Source: Cryptomeria japonica
Taxonomy: Eukaryota > Streptophyta > Pinopsida > Cupressales > Cupressaceae
Assembly: GCF_030272615.1 (NCBI RefSeq)
Contig: NC_081413.1
Location: 337,680,802 to 337,744,801, forward strand
DNA: 64,000 nt
Reading direction: 5' to 3'
The notes under the pieces were generated by a model that was not told the origin of the DNA, ran no database searches, and saw only the letters and a program-made list of their open reading frames with translations. A program made the position numbers and the translations under genes. Below, piece after piece: positions 45,321 to 56,717 of this stretch. Numbering within the stretch: the stretch's first letter is position 1; each line of letters opens with the position of its first letter.

Positions 45321-46233
45321 GATGATTATCATTAGAGGATTCGCTAAACTTCTTACTTTGGGAGGTAGAAGTTAATGCAGATAGAAAGTAATATGCGACA
45401 AATCTGCACGAATATGATCCATCAATGCATTCATGTTTCTCAGTCTCACAGATGAAGGTAGAAAAATATTTTACAAGGCTTCCTGCAACATACCTTGGTA
45501 TGCTGAAGCAGTTTGAAGCAATTGGACCATAGTGAGATCTTAACTAGATTAGCCTTAAGTTTCTTGATAAGATCATAGTCACTAGGTCACTTATCCATCG
45601 ACAAAGGTGCCTTAGGAAGGCTAGGCTAATAAGGAGGTAAAGAAGCTTGTGGTTTCTCAAGAGCTTCTTTATTCTTTTAAGTATTGTATGTGTGAGAAAT
45701 GGTATCATGAGATAATTTCTTGGATTGCATGAATCTAGTATACAAATTAGAAGTTTCTCCTCTGAAAGGTTTCCCATTAATGGTCTTAACTTTCTTGGGA
45801 GAAGGACTTGCTACAACCACATGGATGTAAGGTCTCTTGGGCCTTTGTGGAGATATGGGGACAACAATAACATTCACAAAATCTTCACCTTTGAGAGAGG
45901 ATGTTGTAGAGGATGACTTTCCCTTTACATCTCTTTTGGGAAGAGGTGGTTCTAGGAAGTCATCTAGAGTATCATCCAATATGTCAAATTCATCCTTAGA
46001 GAATGCTTTATCAAAAGATATGAACTCTAAGAGGAATAGATTCAACATTAGGAAATAGGCACTAAGATGAGCCAGGAGATAACAAACAACTAAACTAACT
46101 TTGATATGGAAATAAATAATAGAATTATAATGTTGAAACCATAAAGTGCAGAAAACTAGATTTACATAATAGTGCAAGATTGAAAGTAGGATATACCTCT
46201 GAGACTGAGAGCCCTCAAGTTTTTGAATTCAGT
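45321..46233 (-). pseudogene. G1 gag remnant
   Basis: Only about 900 bp separate the PBS and the protease, too short for a full gypsy Gag. The readable part includes FDILDDTLDDFLEPPLPKRD, a Pro/Lys-rich stretch, and YDLIKKLKANLVKISLW, a segment that normally lies between Gag and protease in this lineage. No capsid domain or zinc knuckle is visible, so most of gag has been deleted or G1 never carried it. Confidence 0.5.
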
Positions 46234-46250
46234 GTAGGGTGCGGATGCCA
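46234..46250 (-). other. Putative G1 primer binding site
   Basis: On the minus strand TGGCATCCGCACCCTAC starts one base after the LTR end at 46252. It begins with the TGG expected from a tRNA CCA end. I could not assign the tRNA. Confidence 0.5.
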
Positions 46251-46251
46251 A

Positions 46252-47185
46252 TGCAATGTGCTTTCATCCATATGACCCATGAACAAAAGTTTCAAAAATG
46301 CTTATTTGTGCACTTTTTGATGCACAGAACCTATTCACCACCTGCGCACACTGAGATGGAAGAAATATTGGGGGTTGTATAGGGGCCTACCTCAATCAGA
46401 CCCCCATTTAGGTATTTCTACCACCACAGACAACCAGTAGATAGATTGGAAAAATAAATTGGAAACATGGTAAATTGGAAAATTGGAAAGATGCAAATAG
46501 AAACTATACTCCTCTTAATGGAAGCAAACCCCTATTGCACGTAGCGTAAATATTGGTAAATTGGAAATATGAATGCACCTAGATAATAGATACAATCAAA
46601 ATATGAAAAATTTATATTGCATGCAATGGTGAAAGATAAAGAGAAGACAAGGCATGTAGCCCAACCCCTCTTGTTCAAGATACAAGTGTGACAAAGCCCT
46701 TAGTATGTGCTTGTTGGTAAGATTTGCTACAAGATAGCTACAACTTAATATTGGTAGAAGTGTGTCTAAGAGAGTGTAGAGAGCAATATGAGAGCAAGAG
46801 TTCAATATGAGAGCTAAAAGCCAAGAACCCAAGAAGGGAAGCCTTCCAAATGAGCTAGGAAGGGATTTTAAACTCAAAGGAGGCACATAGAGCCTTTATG
46901 TCAAAACACAAGTGAAAGAACACGCACTAGCCAATGTTCGAGTCTCTAGTACATTCAAGATTCCACAAAATTATTAGGACATTAGTGCGGAATGAGGATG
47001 TTCATGTGTCGCGCCCGCATTCAACCAAAGATAAGCCCAAAGGGTTTTTTGAGGCATATAGAGGCACTTTGTCTTTTAAGCCCATGATGTTAAAATAGTA
47101 GAATTTTAATCATGAGTTGTCATTAATGCACCGAGCACCATGCATAAGTGTCATAAATGCACTGGATGCAATTTAGGACACTACA
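46252..47185 (-). repeat. G1 5' LTR
   Basis: 934 bp; plus-strand ends TGCAATGTGC and GGACACTACA. The right 593 bp match 18573-19157. It lies inside copia fragment K. Confidence 0.8.
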
Positions 47186-48869
47186 CATCCAAATCACTTA
47201 AGTACAATTGCTAGCAGCAAAAATGTATCCAGCTTCTACAGTAGACAAAGATATAACATTTTTCTTCTTACTCATCCATAAAACCAATCTCTTACCTAGG
47301 AAAAATGCACCACCACTAGTACTCTTTATGTCATCAACATCACCTGCCCAGTCAGCAATAGTAAAATAACTCAAAGTAAAATCATCATCTCTAGGATACC
47401 ACAAACCAAAATCAACTGTCCCATTAAAATATCTGAAAATTCTCTTCATAGTAACAACATGAGATTCTTTAAGATCAACTTGAAATCTAGAAACAAGACA
47501 CACAACATTCATAATATCTAGTCTAGTCTAAGTCAAATACAACAAACCACCAATAATAGATCTATATCTAGTTTGATTCTCTTTCAGAGAATCATCATCC
47601 TTTGTCAACTTACATCTAGTCACCATAGGTGTGCCAACAAGATTTACATCATCTAAACCAAACCTCTTCAACAATTCCTTCATATACTTAGATTGAGATA
47701 TAAAGATACCTTTATCCAACTGAGTAATTTGCAATCCCAAAAAGAATTTCATTTCACCTATCATAGAAATATCAAACTCATTATGCATATCATCAACAAA
47801 AACTTCAACGGTTAAGATTTTATCATTATCAATGTTGAAGTACAAATTACTATTAGCAGTACATTTATTGAATTTAAGCTTCATTAAATACTTATCTAAT
47901 TTGGCATACCAAGCTCTTGGAGCTTGCTTCAATCCATACAATGCTTTCTTCAACCTAGAAACCATATCTTTCTGATCTGTCAACTAAAAACCATTTGGTT
48001 GCTCAATGTAGACTTCTTATTCCAGCTCACCATTAAGAAAGGTTGACATGACATCCATTTGATACACTTTGAAATCTTTGTAAGAAACATAAGCAAGAAA
48101 TAATCTGATAGCTTTAATTCTAGTTGCTAGAGCAAAAGTCTCCCCAAAATCAATACCTTCCATCTAAGAGTAACATTTACAAATAATTCTTGCTTTATTC
48201 CTAACAACTTCACCTTTCTCATTCAACTTATTCTGAAACACCCATATATTTCCAATTGCATTCTTATCTTTAGGTTTGGGAACTGAAATCCATGCATAAT
48301 TCTTTTCAATCTAATTCAACTCTTCTTCCATAGCTTTAACCCAATTTTCATCTTTACAAGCTTCATCAACATCTTTAGGTTCAATTTTAGAAATCAAGTA
48401 ATACTCTTCAGTAACTCTTCTCCTAGTCATCACACCTATAATATGATTCTCTGAATGATTTAACCTTACATACCTGGGAGTCTTAGGATTTTCATGATTT
48501 TTAGGCTCTTTAACTCTTTCATCTGCACTAGCTTCTCCTTCATTCTCAAGCTTTTCTAGAGCAATCTAAACTTGGTTCTGGGTCTGCACTTGCTTTCCTT
48601 TATCTGCAGAGACAATCTGATCATGTGAATCATATCTAGAGTATCTAGGGTGATACTCGTTTCCTTCACCCACTTTCACATTATCGCTTTCAACTATCTT
48701 TCTCAATCTCTTATTATAACACTAGTAGGCCTTTCTCTTAGTAGAATAACCAAGAAATATTCCTTCATCGCATCTAGTATCAAACTTCCCTAGATCTTCA
48801 TCTCTTCTGATATAGCATTTACTACCAAAAATTTTGAATTATATAACTATAGGAGCATGAACAAACCAT
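47186..48869 (-). pseudogene. Ty1/copia pol fragment K (integrase end, RT, RNase H)
   Basis: On the minus strand, from 48840 down: the integrase tail (EGIFLGYSTKRKAY), a linker with PRYVRLNHSENHIIG, RT (MEEELN, KARIICKCYS, MEGIDFGETFALATRIKAI, VYQMDVMSTFLNGELE, KKALYGLKQAPRAWYAKLD) and the catalytic VFVDDM. The frame then jumps to HNEFDISMIGEMKFFLGLQ, so about 15 codons after the D-D motif are missing. The rest covers TPMVTRCKL, IIGGLLYLT and RNase H (KSTSGGAFFLGKRL, LSTVEAGYIFAASNC), where the G1 LTR cuts it. D cuts the other side. Frames 47983-47528 and 47512-47198 are open. Related to element 1. Confidence 0.87.
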
Positions 48870-49995
48870 TTTTGGAATCAAGGAACACTAAGAGGGGGGG
48901 TGAATCAGTGTTCTACAGTTTTTAACATCCTTAATCTATCCTGTAAACCACTTGCTGCAAATGAATAAAAACAAAGTATAGAAACACAAAGCAAATAGTT
49001 CAATAACACCATAACACCAAGTTTTTTACGTGGAAACCTAATTAAGGGAAAAAACACAGTGGGATTCAAACCCACAATATTAATATACTCTGTTAGAAAT
49101 ACAAAAATATGACATAAGGGGAATGTACATGCATTTAGGCACACTAGCTAGATCTCAGTGCTCAATTACAAGTAAGGGCTACAACCCTAGAAGGTTCACT
49201 GCCTTACAAAATGATTATAAAGGATTAAAAAAAAGTTTGAACTATTGAATAGCATCAACAAATGCCTAATTATAGTTTTAGTTAAGTGCAAAATACATGA
49301 TCTTGCTTTGCTCTACTACTATGCTCTATTTTGATATTATGCATTATACTAGAGCACTAATCTTTCAACTGCATACATGAAATTGTGCACAATCACTTAT
49401 ACACACTTCACACATCACCATTAATATGCCAAATGATCATATTAATTAGTCTTATATATCTGCAACATCAATTTAGATCAATTCCATGTCGGCCCAAAAA
49501 ATGTATAACATGCAACATGAAATGTATTTACCCAAGTCGGCTCAACCTGATCTAAAAATAACCAAGCAAACCAAAATAGATTGTCCACATGCTTCCCACA
49601 TGTCACCTCAACAACCTCAAACACACAAACAATTGATAAAATCACTCCACACTACCCGCACAATGAATCTTCACACGCTACTATCAATGAACACTGTTCT
49701 CGTAGAAAATTGTCTACTGGATCTTCCAAATTACCCAATTATCAACACCAAAGAACACAAACCTAGAATATGGCATATTACACATCCAATGCATCTCCAA
49801 AATATGCAACCGCAAATAATCAATACAACTGATCTGCCAGCCAAATATTGTACACTCTACCAGATGACTTGTTCTTCTTACCAGACCTCAAAAAATCTTC
49901 TGGTATGAATGAATTATGAACTGTGGATTGGATATCTAACACTTGTTTCCATCAATGACAACATTTGATCATCAATATAGTGTCTCTTGCCAACA
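48870..49995 (-). repeat. Element D 3' LTR
   Basis: On the plus strand TTTTGGAATCAAGG (terminal TGTTGG degraded) to TTGCCAACA at 49995. Reversed C-tract at about 48890; near-palindrome GTTTCCATCAATGACAAC at 49945-49962. Related to, but distinct from, LTRs C and E. Confidence 0.8.
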
Positions 49996-50220
49996 ATCTT
50001 CCCCTTTGGAATTGATTGCAACACTTAGTAAAAAATGACTAAGTGTTAGACCAAAACCAAAATAATGTACACTGTAATGAGAATCTAACTGTTGGACTTC
50101 AAAGAATCAAAGATATCCCCCTAAGATCAATATTTTTCACTGCTATACACTCCCCCTTTGAAATCAGTGACAATTCTATTTACATATGTACACAATCCTT
50201 ATACACTCACAAAAATTTGT
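49996..50220 (-). promoter_or_regulatory. Element D polypurine motifs
   Basis: On the minus strand TCCAAAGGGGAAGAT abuts the LTR. Further copies are a TTAGGGGGAT motif (about 50118) and TTTCAAAGGGGGAGTG (about 50148). No coding sequence. Confidence 0.72.
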
Positions 50221-50716
50221 AGATATCATCATAAGAATTCTTCAATGAGTCCAAGTGGTTGTCCCAACCTTTCTAAAAATTCTCCAACATGGTTATGAAC
50301 CCACTAAACAAACAAGCTTATGCCTCTGCTACCTTTACATCTTCCAGATCACCACTGGTCAGAGCATCTTGAGTATCTTTGAGATCACTTAGCATAATGT
50401 CCAGCTTACGAGTAATGAGACTCCTAATTTCTCCAACTCTCTCAATTATTCTCTCTTGGTCATGGTTCAAGCTTTTGATCTTCTCAAGTAGTGATATTAC
50501 CTGATTATCATGACTGCTCAATGATACTGATAGGGGATTAATTGACTGAGATATAAGCTCCAGCACATCCTCATGTTCCTTAGACATCTTTTCAATATCC
50601 TATGTGAAATTAGACTAAGATAAGCATGATTTGCACAAGTTTCCACCTTGGGACAATGAATCTTGTATACTCTTAACACAGGCATCTAAGGTGGCTCTAT
50701 CTTTAGCAATCATCCT
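50221..50716 (-). pseudogene. Element D ORF2, C-terminal coiled coil
   Basis: An open stretch of 89 codons (50587-50318) plus flanking frame. It is helix-forming with heptads (SLLEKIKSLNHDQERIIERV, EIRSLITRKLDIMLSDLKD) and ends near an SLKNSYDDIYKFL segment. Position and character match the ORF2 C-termini of elements 2 (16008-16688) and C (35366-34908). It may mediate self-association; there is no other clue. It is separated from the rest of ORF2 by LTR E. Confidence 0.6.
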
Positions 50717-51614
50717 TGTTGGGATCCAAAAACACTAAGAGGGGGGGTGAATCAGTGTTCTGCCTAAATGAACTATTTTTAACTTTCTAGACCATGCATA
50801 TATAAAACGATAAACAAATAAGCATATAACAAGAAGCAAATAAACCATCCACATAAATGAACACCATAACACACAAAGTTTATACGTGGAAAACCTCAAT
50901 GAGGAAAAACCACGATGGGATTTGTGACCCACAATATCAGTTTACTGGCCATATGAAAAGATATTACATATAATAGGGGCCTACACTTGTAGGAAGGTAC
51001 ACTTCCTAGAGCATACTGCTCATCACTAAAGAGCCTCACTGACTACAAGCTTTCTACCAAAGTAAATTACTGAAAATGAACTCAAGAATGCATCTGCTAT
51101 GCCAAATGGATATCTGATTCTGGTTCTGCTCTGTACCGGTTCATAAACTCTTAATTGCTACTGGTATCTCTTCTCCTCCAAGAATGCTTTCCAAGCTATC
51201 TATAGATCATTGCATGATATAATATTCACATACAAAATGATCTCCATACATATAAATCGCATCATACAGTTCTCCTATATTATCCTATATCCACACATTT
51301 CATTTATTACCTTCCTTACAAAAATAACCTAGCAGACTAACCTATATACCTATTACAAATGATATGCCTTATGTCGGATTACAATAAATTTACAAAAATG
51401 TCGTCCTTGACAATAATAATTACAAAATGATTTATGTAAATCCTCCTTGATGTCGGCTTCCAAAGATGTATTGATGTCAGTGACAATGTAGCCATGAATG
51501 CTCCAAAGCTAGTATTTACCAGTATATGCCTCCTAGTGTCGGTTTATGACTTCCATCATATCTTGTTGCCATCAATGACAACAAAATGAATCCAATGAGT
51601 GCTAATTGCCAACA
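50717..51614 (-). mobile_element. LTR E (898 bp) inside element D ORF2
   Basis: Plus-strand ends TGTTGGGATCC and TTGCCAACA. Reversed C-tract GAGGGGGGGTGAATCAG at about 50740; near-palindrome GTTGCCATCAATGACAAC at 51565-51582. ORF2 sequence lies on both sides, so it looks like a solo LTR. The flanking 5-mers (ATCCT and AGGTT) do not match, so simple insertion is not supported; recombination between two copies is possible. Confidence 0.7.
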
Positions 51615-51916
51615 AGGTTCCATCTTCTCCTTTTCTGTATTCTCAGGAACTAGAGGATTGACTGCTATAACCAGAGGATTCTCAACCTTGTCCTTTCCTT
51701 CCTTTGCTTTCCCTACACCCTCTTCTCTAGCTTCTTCTTGCACACTAACCTCTACCTATTAATCAGTCTAGACTCCTAGAAAAAAAGTGTCATCCATTGT
51801 CTATTCAGCTTTTGGATTGTCCTGTGATGTCATGCATTGTTCTTCCAGATGAGATTCTTCTTTCCCTTTAGCCTCAATTATCTCATACTGATTATCTAAC
51901 AAAACTTTTGTCAAAA
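51615..51916 (-). pseudogene. Element D ORF2, acidic middle part
   Basis: The minus strand encodes an acidic, Glu/Val/Lys-rich stretch: an EIIEAKGKEESHLEEQ segment, TMDDTFFLGV, EEAREEGVGKAKEGKDKVEN and NTEKEKME. TMDDTF is shared with element 2 ORF2 (TMDDTFIPE, about 15605). Stops are present. LTR F cuts the 5' side and LTR E the 3' side. Confidence 0.6.
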
Positions 51917-53626
51917 TGTAATGCCCCTCCCTCGATCAGACTCTGTTTAAAATAGTTTGACTTTGGTTGACTTTTCCTATTGTTTATGAGACTAGGTGGT
52001 ACTCTCTAATGTAATGACTTTTATCGTGATTCTAGGATATGTTGTTGGTTATGCATTTTATCTCTATGGATTCTTAGATGTTATAATACGATTAAGTACT
52101 AACCTTGGACTAAATTATCGACTTTATGTATATATCTTGTGTTTGTTTTCTTGTATGGGTTCGAGTCTGTATGGGGTGCAAGAGGATGATCTTCCGTCAC
52201 CCACTTCATAGGGAGACATAATGTCATGACACTCCTCCACCGATGTGCCTTCTCATGTTAGATGTATGTATGTGCATTTTTCTCTATCATGCAACTATAG
52301 TTACCGAGCATTGGTTCCACTTGAATCTTTGGGCCTGAGTGTGCTCTATTACCCAATAGTAAAGTGGTAAATGGAGATATTAATTAGACCCTAGACACAA
52401 TCCCCCTGCCAGGTATCCTTGTGGTCATAGTCAATCTAATTTTTGTTGGTCTCTTCCTTGTGTTTTTGTGTATGTTGTTGCAGATGTCTTCTGAGAGTTT
52501 ATCTTTGTTAATTAATTAATTTTGCAAGAAAAAGATTTAATTTTGTAATATAAAGAACTTAAATATTTTGTTTACTTATTAAGTTAATAAAATGTATATA
52601 GTCCAAGTTTAAATTTAAACTGATTAATTAAACATTTAATTTAGTATTTATGCTTAAAAAAATAATTTTTAAAAAATAATAATAAAAAATAATAATAATT
52701 AAATCGATATATTCAACTTTCATAAAATAATCTATGTTGTCATAAGAAGTAATGATAATATTATTTTTTAAAAGGGCATTAAATTATGTAATTTGCATGT
52801 TGGGGGTTACAAAAGAAAATTAATGAATTGAATTATGGGGGAATTCTCGCATGCATTATGGGGACTTCTATTTTGGTGCTTTTAGGGGGTATTTCGGAGA
52901 AGCTCTTACCGTGAAGAATTTTCTGGGGGTTTTTGGGAAGGATGATGATTGAAAAAAAACTTTTTCTAGTTATTTGGAATTTCAATGGAGATTATTCTGT
53001 AAATTTTTGGTGAAAAAATTGTTGAAGCTTTGGTTTGGAATTGTTCGGCTCACCAAATTTGGATTGAGGATCTTCTATTAATTGCAGATTTTGTTCTTTA
53101 GAATTTATTTCCGGACAACGTTTGAGGTAGGGGCTTTGGATTCTCGTCTTGCATGTTAAATTTCCTTTTCAGGTTGAAGAAAATAATTGGTGTTTTTGGA
53201 TTTGAGAATGTAGGAAATTGAGGAATGCATTTATATTGTTCTAAAAAATATTTGGGATTCTGGGTTGGATTGGATATTTGTTTAAAAATTGGGGATTGTT
53301 TGTTAAAAGGATCTATTTGTATATAAATATTGACTTTTGTAAGAGATTGGTTCCAAGAAAATTTGGAGGTTGCATTTGTAATTAATCTGGTAAAATCATG
53401 CTCAAGGATTTGGGGTTTTGGTTGGAATTTGGTTAAAATTTTGCTCTGTGTATGGATTAGAGAATAATCTATGTGCCTTCATTTTTTTTTAGAATTTTGT
53501 ATATATATATAATTTGTATTTGGTTAATTAATGAATTCATGTTTTTTTTAATGTTATTGAAATAATAAAATTTGGGTTTCGACCCTATTAATATTTTCTG
53601 TCTATGTGTATTCCTTTGGGGCTCTA

Positions 53627-53775
53627 CCCACAATCGTAGGTAGAACCACGATTGTGGGGAGCTACCCCCATAGCCATGGGGACACCCACAACTAAGGGGA
53701 TCCTCCCCATAGTTGTGGGAAGCCCCACGACTTTGGGAGGCTTCCCCCATAGCCATGGCTGAAACTCCCACGACA
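53627..53775. repeat. Tandem hairpin-forming units in LTR F
   Basis: About three units of roughly 40 bp with the pattern CCCAC...GTGGGG...CCCCATAGCCATGG. Perfect inverted repeats include CCACAATCGT/ACGATTGTGG (53628-53657) and CCACAACTA/TAGTTGTGG (53686-53718). The latter encloses a further GGGGA/TCCCC stem. G+C content is much higher than nearby. Confidence 0.85.
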
Positions 53776-53851
53776 GATCGCCTTCTTTACCCGAAATCTT
53801 GAATTTTCTTTCGGCTCCAAAAAATATAATACGTGCATTCTTTGGTTTTTA

Positions 53852-53854
53852 ATA

Positions 53855-53890
<36 letters not shown>

Positions 53891-53893
53891 TGC
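53852..53893. repeat. (TA)n-(TATG)n microsatellite
   Basis: TATATATATATA followed by about eight TATG repeats. The minus-strand frame through it (His-Thr-Tyr-Ile repeats) is an artefact. Confidence 0.95.
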
Positions 53894-54743
53894 ATGTGCT
53901 ATTATTTGTATATTTTTATGAATTCAAGACTGTGCTAGAATATTTCTAAGCCATTTTTCAGATTGTGTAGTAATTAAGATGGAATTATATATGAATATAT
54001 ACATTTTGTAGTTATATGATTATAAGGATTGTGTAATCTCCATTATTTTAGATGTTAATTAAATTTTGTAATAGAATTATTAGAGGAATCTTCGATTTAT
54101 TAAATGGTTGAATATTTATTTAAATTGGCATTACTAGGAATGAAATGTGAATAAATGAATTAAGATGAGACATTGGAGATTAATGAATAACCTACACCCT
54201 TGGTATTATTCTGAGATTTGGATCCTTATATTGAATGGAAAAAGAGTTTACATTTCTATTACCTAGATTAACAAAATAATGATGTTGGTCTTTTTATTCT
54301 ATTGTGATCAACTTGTTCTTCTAAATGAATCTTTCTATCCTGGCATTATGAGATCTTATTCATGTCTTAGTTTATCAACCCTCGTGGATATGTTCAATTG
54401 AGAGGTTTTATGTCTCAGTTCCAGAGACTTCGAAGGGAGTTTATGGTTTCTATAATGTATTTCTTTGTTCTCGTTGTTGGATTATAGTTCTAGTCTGTAT
54501 GATTTAGGAAGATAGATGGTGATTCCTAGCCTATCTTGGATTCCCCCTATGTGATATCTCATTCTAGCAAGTGAGTCAGCCTTGCTATGGTATTTTGGTG
54601 TTAACCATCATGTGTTTGCTGATTTGGCCTTTGGTTTTTATTGTTTTCCTAGATGCGTTCTTGGGAGAGTCGTTTTCATTGGGGGTTGAGACCCAAAGTT
54701 GTCACAAGGGTAACTCAATCAAAGTTTGTAATCAAGTGGAACC

Positions 54744-55974
54744 TGTAAAGCGAAAAATCATGATCGAACCCTAGTTGCTCTCCCCTCTTCCAACTCCAAG
54801 GAGAGAGAAGGGAGATTCACTAGGGTTGATGGTTTTCACTTAGGGGAGAGACTTTACATTCAAAAGAGGGGTTGAAACCCACAAGATCCAATCCCACACA
54901 ATGCAAGATTGGATGCTAAATGTGTTTCAAGGGTTATGACAGCAAGGTTACCCTCTTTTGTAAAGAATGTGCATAGAAGAATTAAGCTAGGAATGCATAG
55001 AAAATGAGAAAGATTCGCTTATAAACTGAGTTAGGGATATAGGATGAAGCTGCGGACCTGGAATTAGTAGTAAAATGTCGATACGGCGCTGTCCTGCAAA
55101 TTTGAGCAAAAGTTATCGAGACGATGGCGCCCGAGCACCACGGTCCTCCGAAAAATCCGCGAAACGAAGGGGGATCTGTTCATCTCTGCACAAGGAATCC
55201 AGATCTTCAATTTCAGCCGCGTACCTGCAACCTACACATAGAAAAGCGAAGACGATTGGGGGGTTAGGGATTAGGGGTTTGCCTTTAGGTCAAACCCCAG
55301 TTTTGGAATTAACCAAGAAATGAGCAAGTGCTGTAAATGTAAATGTCTGTAATGTAAAACAAGTACTAATACCTTGTTGTAAGGATGTTTGTATCCTTAT
55401 GTGAGAAGGTATAGATGTTGTATGTTGTATGTTGTAGTAGTATGTAGTAAGTGATCTCCTCTTCAATGGTTGAATCCTTGTCTTGAATGCAACACTTAGC
55501 CTTGAATGGAGACTTGAAATGATCAATTGCTTGAAGGAATGCTTGAATGCTTGAATGCTTGAGTATAGTTTCCACGCCTTTTCCGTCATGTCGAATGAAA
55601 GAGGAAAATGTATTTTATATACTTGTCAATTAGGGCTGATAGACTGATTTTCTCGACCTTAGGCCGACTAGGAAAGATAATTTTCCAATTTGCAAACATA
55701 AAGACCCAAAGTCCAAAAGAGACCGGGCCCAAAATAGGACCCAGGGACCAGGGCGCTGGGCGCCATGGTTCTGGGGACCAGGGCACTGGGCGCTCTGGTC
55801 CCACCTCCCGGGACAGCAGGGTGCAAAGGAGGTTCAGGCCAGGGTGCTTGAAAAATGCAGTTTTCAGTGTCATAATCAGGTTTCGGGGTCTCCATTTAGG
55901 TTGCGTGTTGCATCACCATCGTGAAGACCGAAATGCAGTTGAAATTGCAAGTGTCACAATTTTAGGACGCTACA
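54744..55974 (-). repeat. Element H 3' LTR
   Basis: 1,231 bp; plus-strand ends TGTAAAGCG and GACGCTACA. Compared with the 5' LTR it carries an extra short GGGATTAGGGGTT stretch (about 55262) and a roughly 30-bp duplication in the G+C-rich hairpin at 55744-55802. Confidence 0.92.
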
Positions 55975-55995
55975 TTTAGCCCCCACTTTAGTGGG
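55975..55995 (-). promoter_or_regulatory. Element H polypurine tract
   Basis: On the minus strand AAAGTGGGGGCTAAA abuts the 3' LTR start TGTAGCGTCC. Confidence 0.75.
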
Positions 55996-56717
55996 AGTAT
56001 AAGCGTACGCTCATACTTCCGGTAAAGTACAAGGAAACAACATTGAAAGACTTTCACCACGTCAAGGAGGCAAGACACACCGAGCCCCCAGTGGACTAAG
56101 GATCTTACGACTTCGATTGACAAAGTAAAAGGGAAGATCACGAGGGAGAACCATGACTGTCAGTAGTAAGGTTCCCTCACTATGAGTCATGCAAGAAAGA
56201 TATCAAAAATTTTCAAGGCAAAGCTAAATTTGTCAAGAAATTTTCAAGTATCTTGAAAAGATATGAACGGGATGTATGCCCCCCTACGTTAAAGCGATCG
56301 CACACGCCTCACCAGGGGTGATTGCTTTAAGGTAGTGATACATATAAGAATGAGAAAGGAAAGGAGCACATTATCACAAGGATTTAGCCCCCAAGTGTGA
56401 GATAAGCCGAAGGATAATAGACACAAAACACAAAGCACGAGGTGACTTCACTTTCCTCGGGGTCAGTATGCTGTATGATAATTCATGTATATCATATGTA
56501 TGTATGCATAATTGTTCTTCATTCCCCAATCAAGGAAGGTCACCTAGAAGAAGGGAACACATGTGTCTTTTGAGTCAACATGAGAGAGATCGAGAGATCT
56601 CAATGCTTTGCATCGTCCTCAAGTAGAAAACACCAAGGACAACAAATAGAAGAATGAGAATAACGTATAGAAGAAGTAACACAAGAGAGGAGGAAAGAAT
56701 CTGCTATGCTAATGTAA
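55996..56717 (-). other. Element H 3' untranslated region
   Basis: About 720 bp between the end of the protease frame and the PPT. No coding sequence or known motif is seen. Confidence 0.5.

Larger units (their letters stand above)
18573..47185 (-). mobile_element. Tat-type Ty3/gypsy element G1, split by nested insertions
   Basis: Two copies of one LTR (18573-19157, truncated, and 46252-47185) in the same minus orientation bracket a PPT on the left and a PBS on the right, so they belong to one element. Inside, on the minus strand, lie protease, RT, RNase H, a second archaeal-type RNase H, and integrase. A plus-strand plant-mobile-domain pseudogene lies between integrase and the 3' LTR. Element A (20980-28005) and element C (29607-40593) interrupt it. 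The dual RNase H and post-integrase extra gene fit the Tat lineage. The right flank is copia fragment K. The left flank is lost, so no TSD can be read. Confidence 0.75.
48870..51916 (-). mobile_element. Pol-less copia-like element D, 3' part, with LTR E inside
   Basis: Minus-strand order from the right: ORF2 acidic region (51916-51615), LTR E, ORF2 C-terminal coiled coil (50716-50221), polypurine motifs, 3' LTR (49995-48870). The 5' part would lie to the right of LTR F, outside the window. ORF2 motifs link it to elements 2 and C. Confidence 0.7.
51917..54743 (+). repeat. LTR F, left arm
   Basis: Non-coding. It contains AT-rich sequence (52500-52780), a hairpin array (53627-53760) and a tetranucleotide microsatellite (53852-53893). 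Short frames here are chance. Confidence 0.7.

Noticed and set aside
46234-46250. Assignment of the G1 primer site to a specific tRNA
   Set aside because: The sequence did not match any plant tRNA 3' end I could recall with confidence; a tRNA database search would decide.
53692-53895. Minus-strand frame with His-Thr-Tyr-Ile repeats
   Set aside because: It is a translation of the TATG microsatellite.
55608-55979. Frames of about 110-123 codons present twice (also 62209-62544)
   Set aside because: The duplication is the LTR pair of H; both strands are open across the same G+C-rich hairpin region, which points to composition rather than coding.
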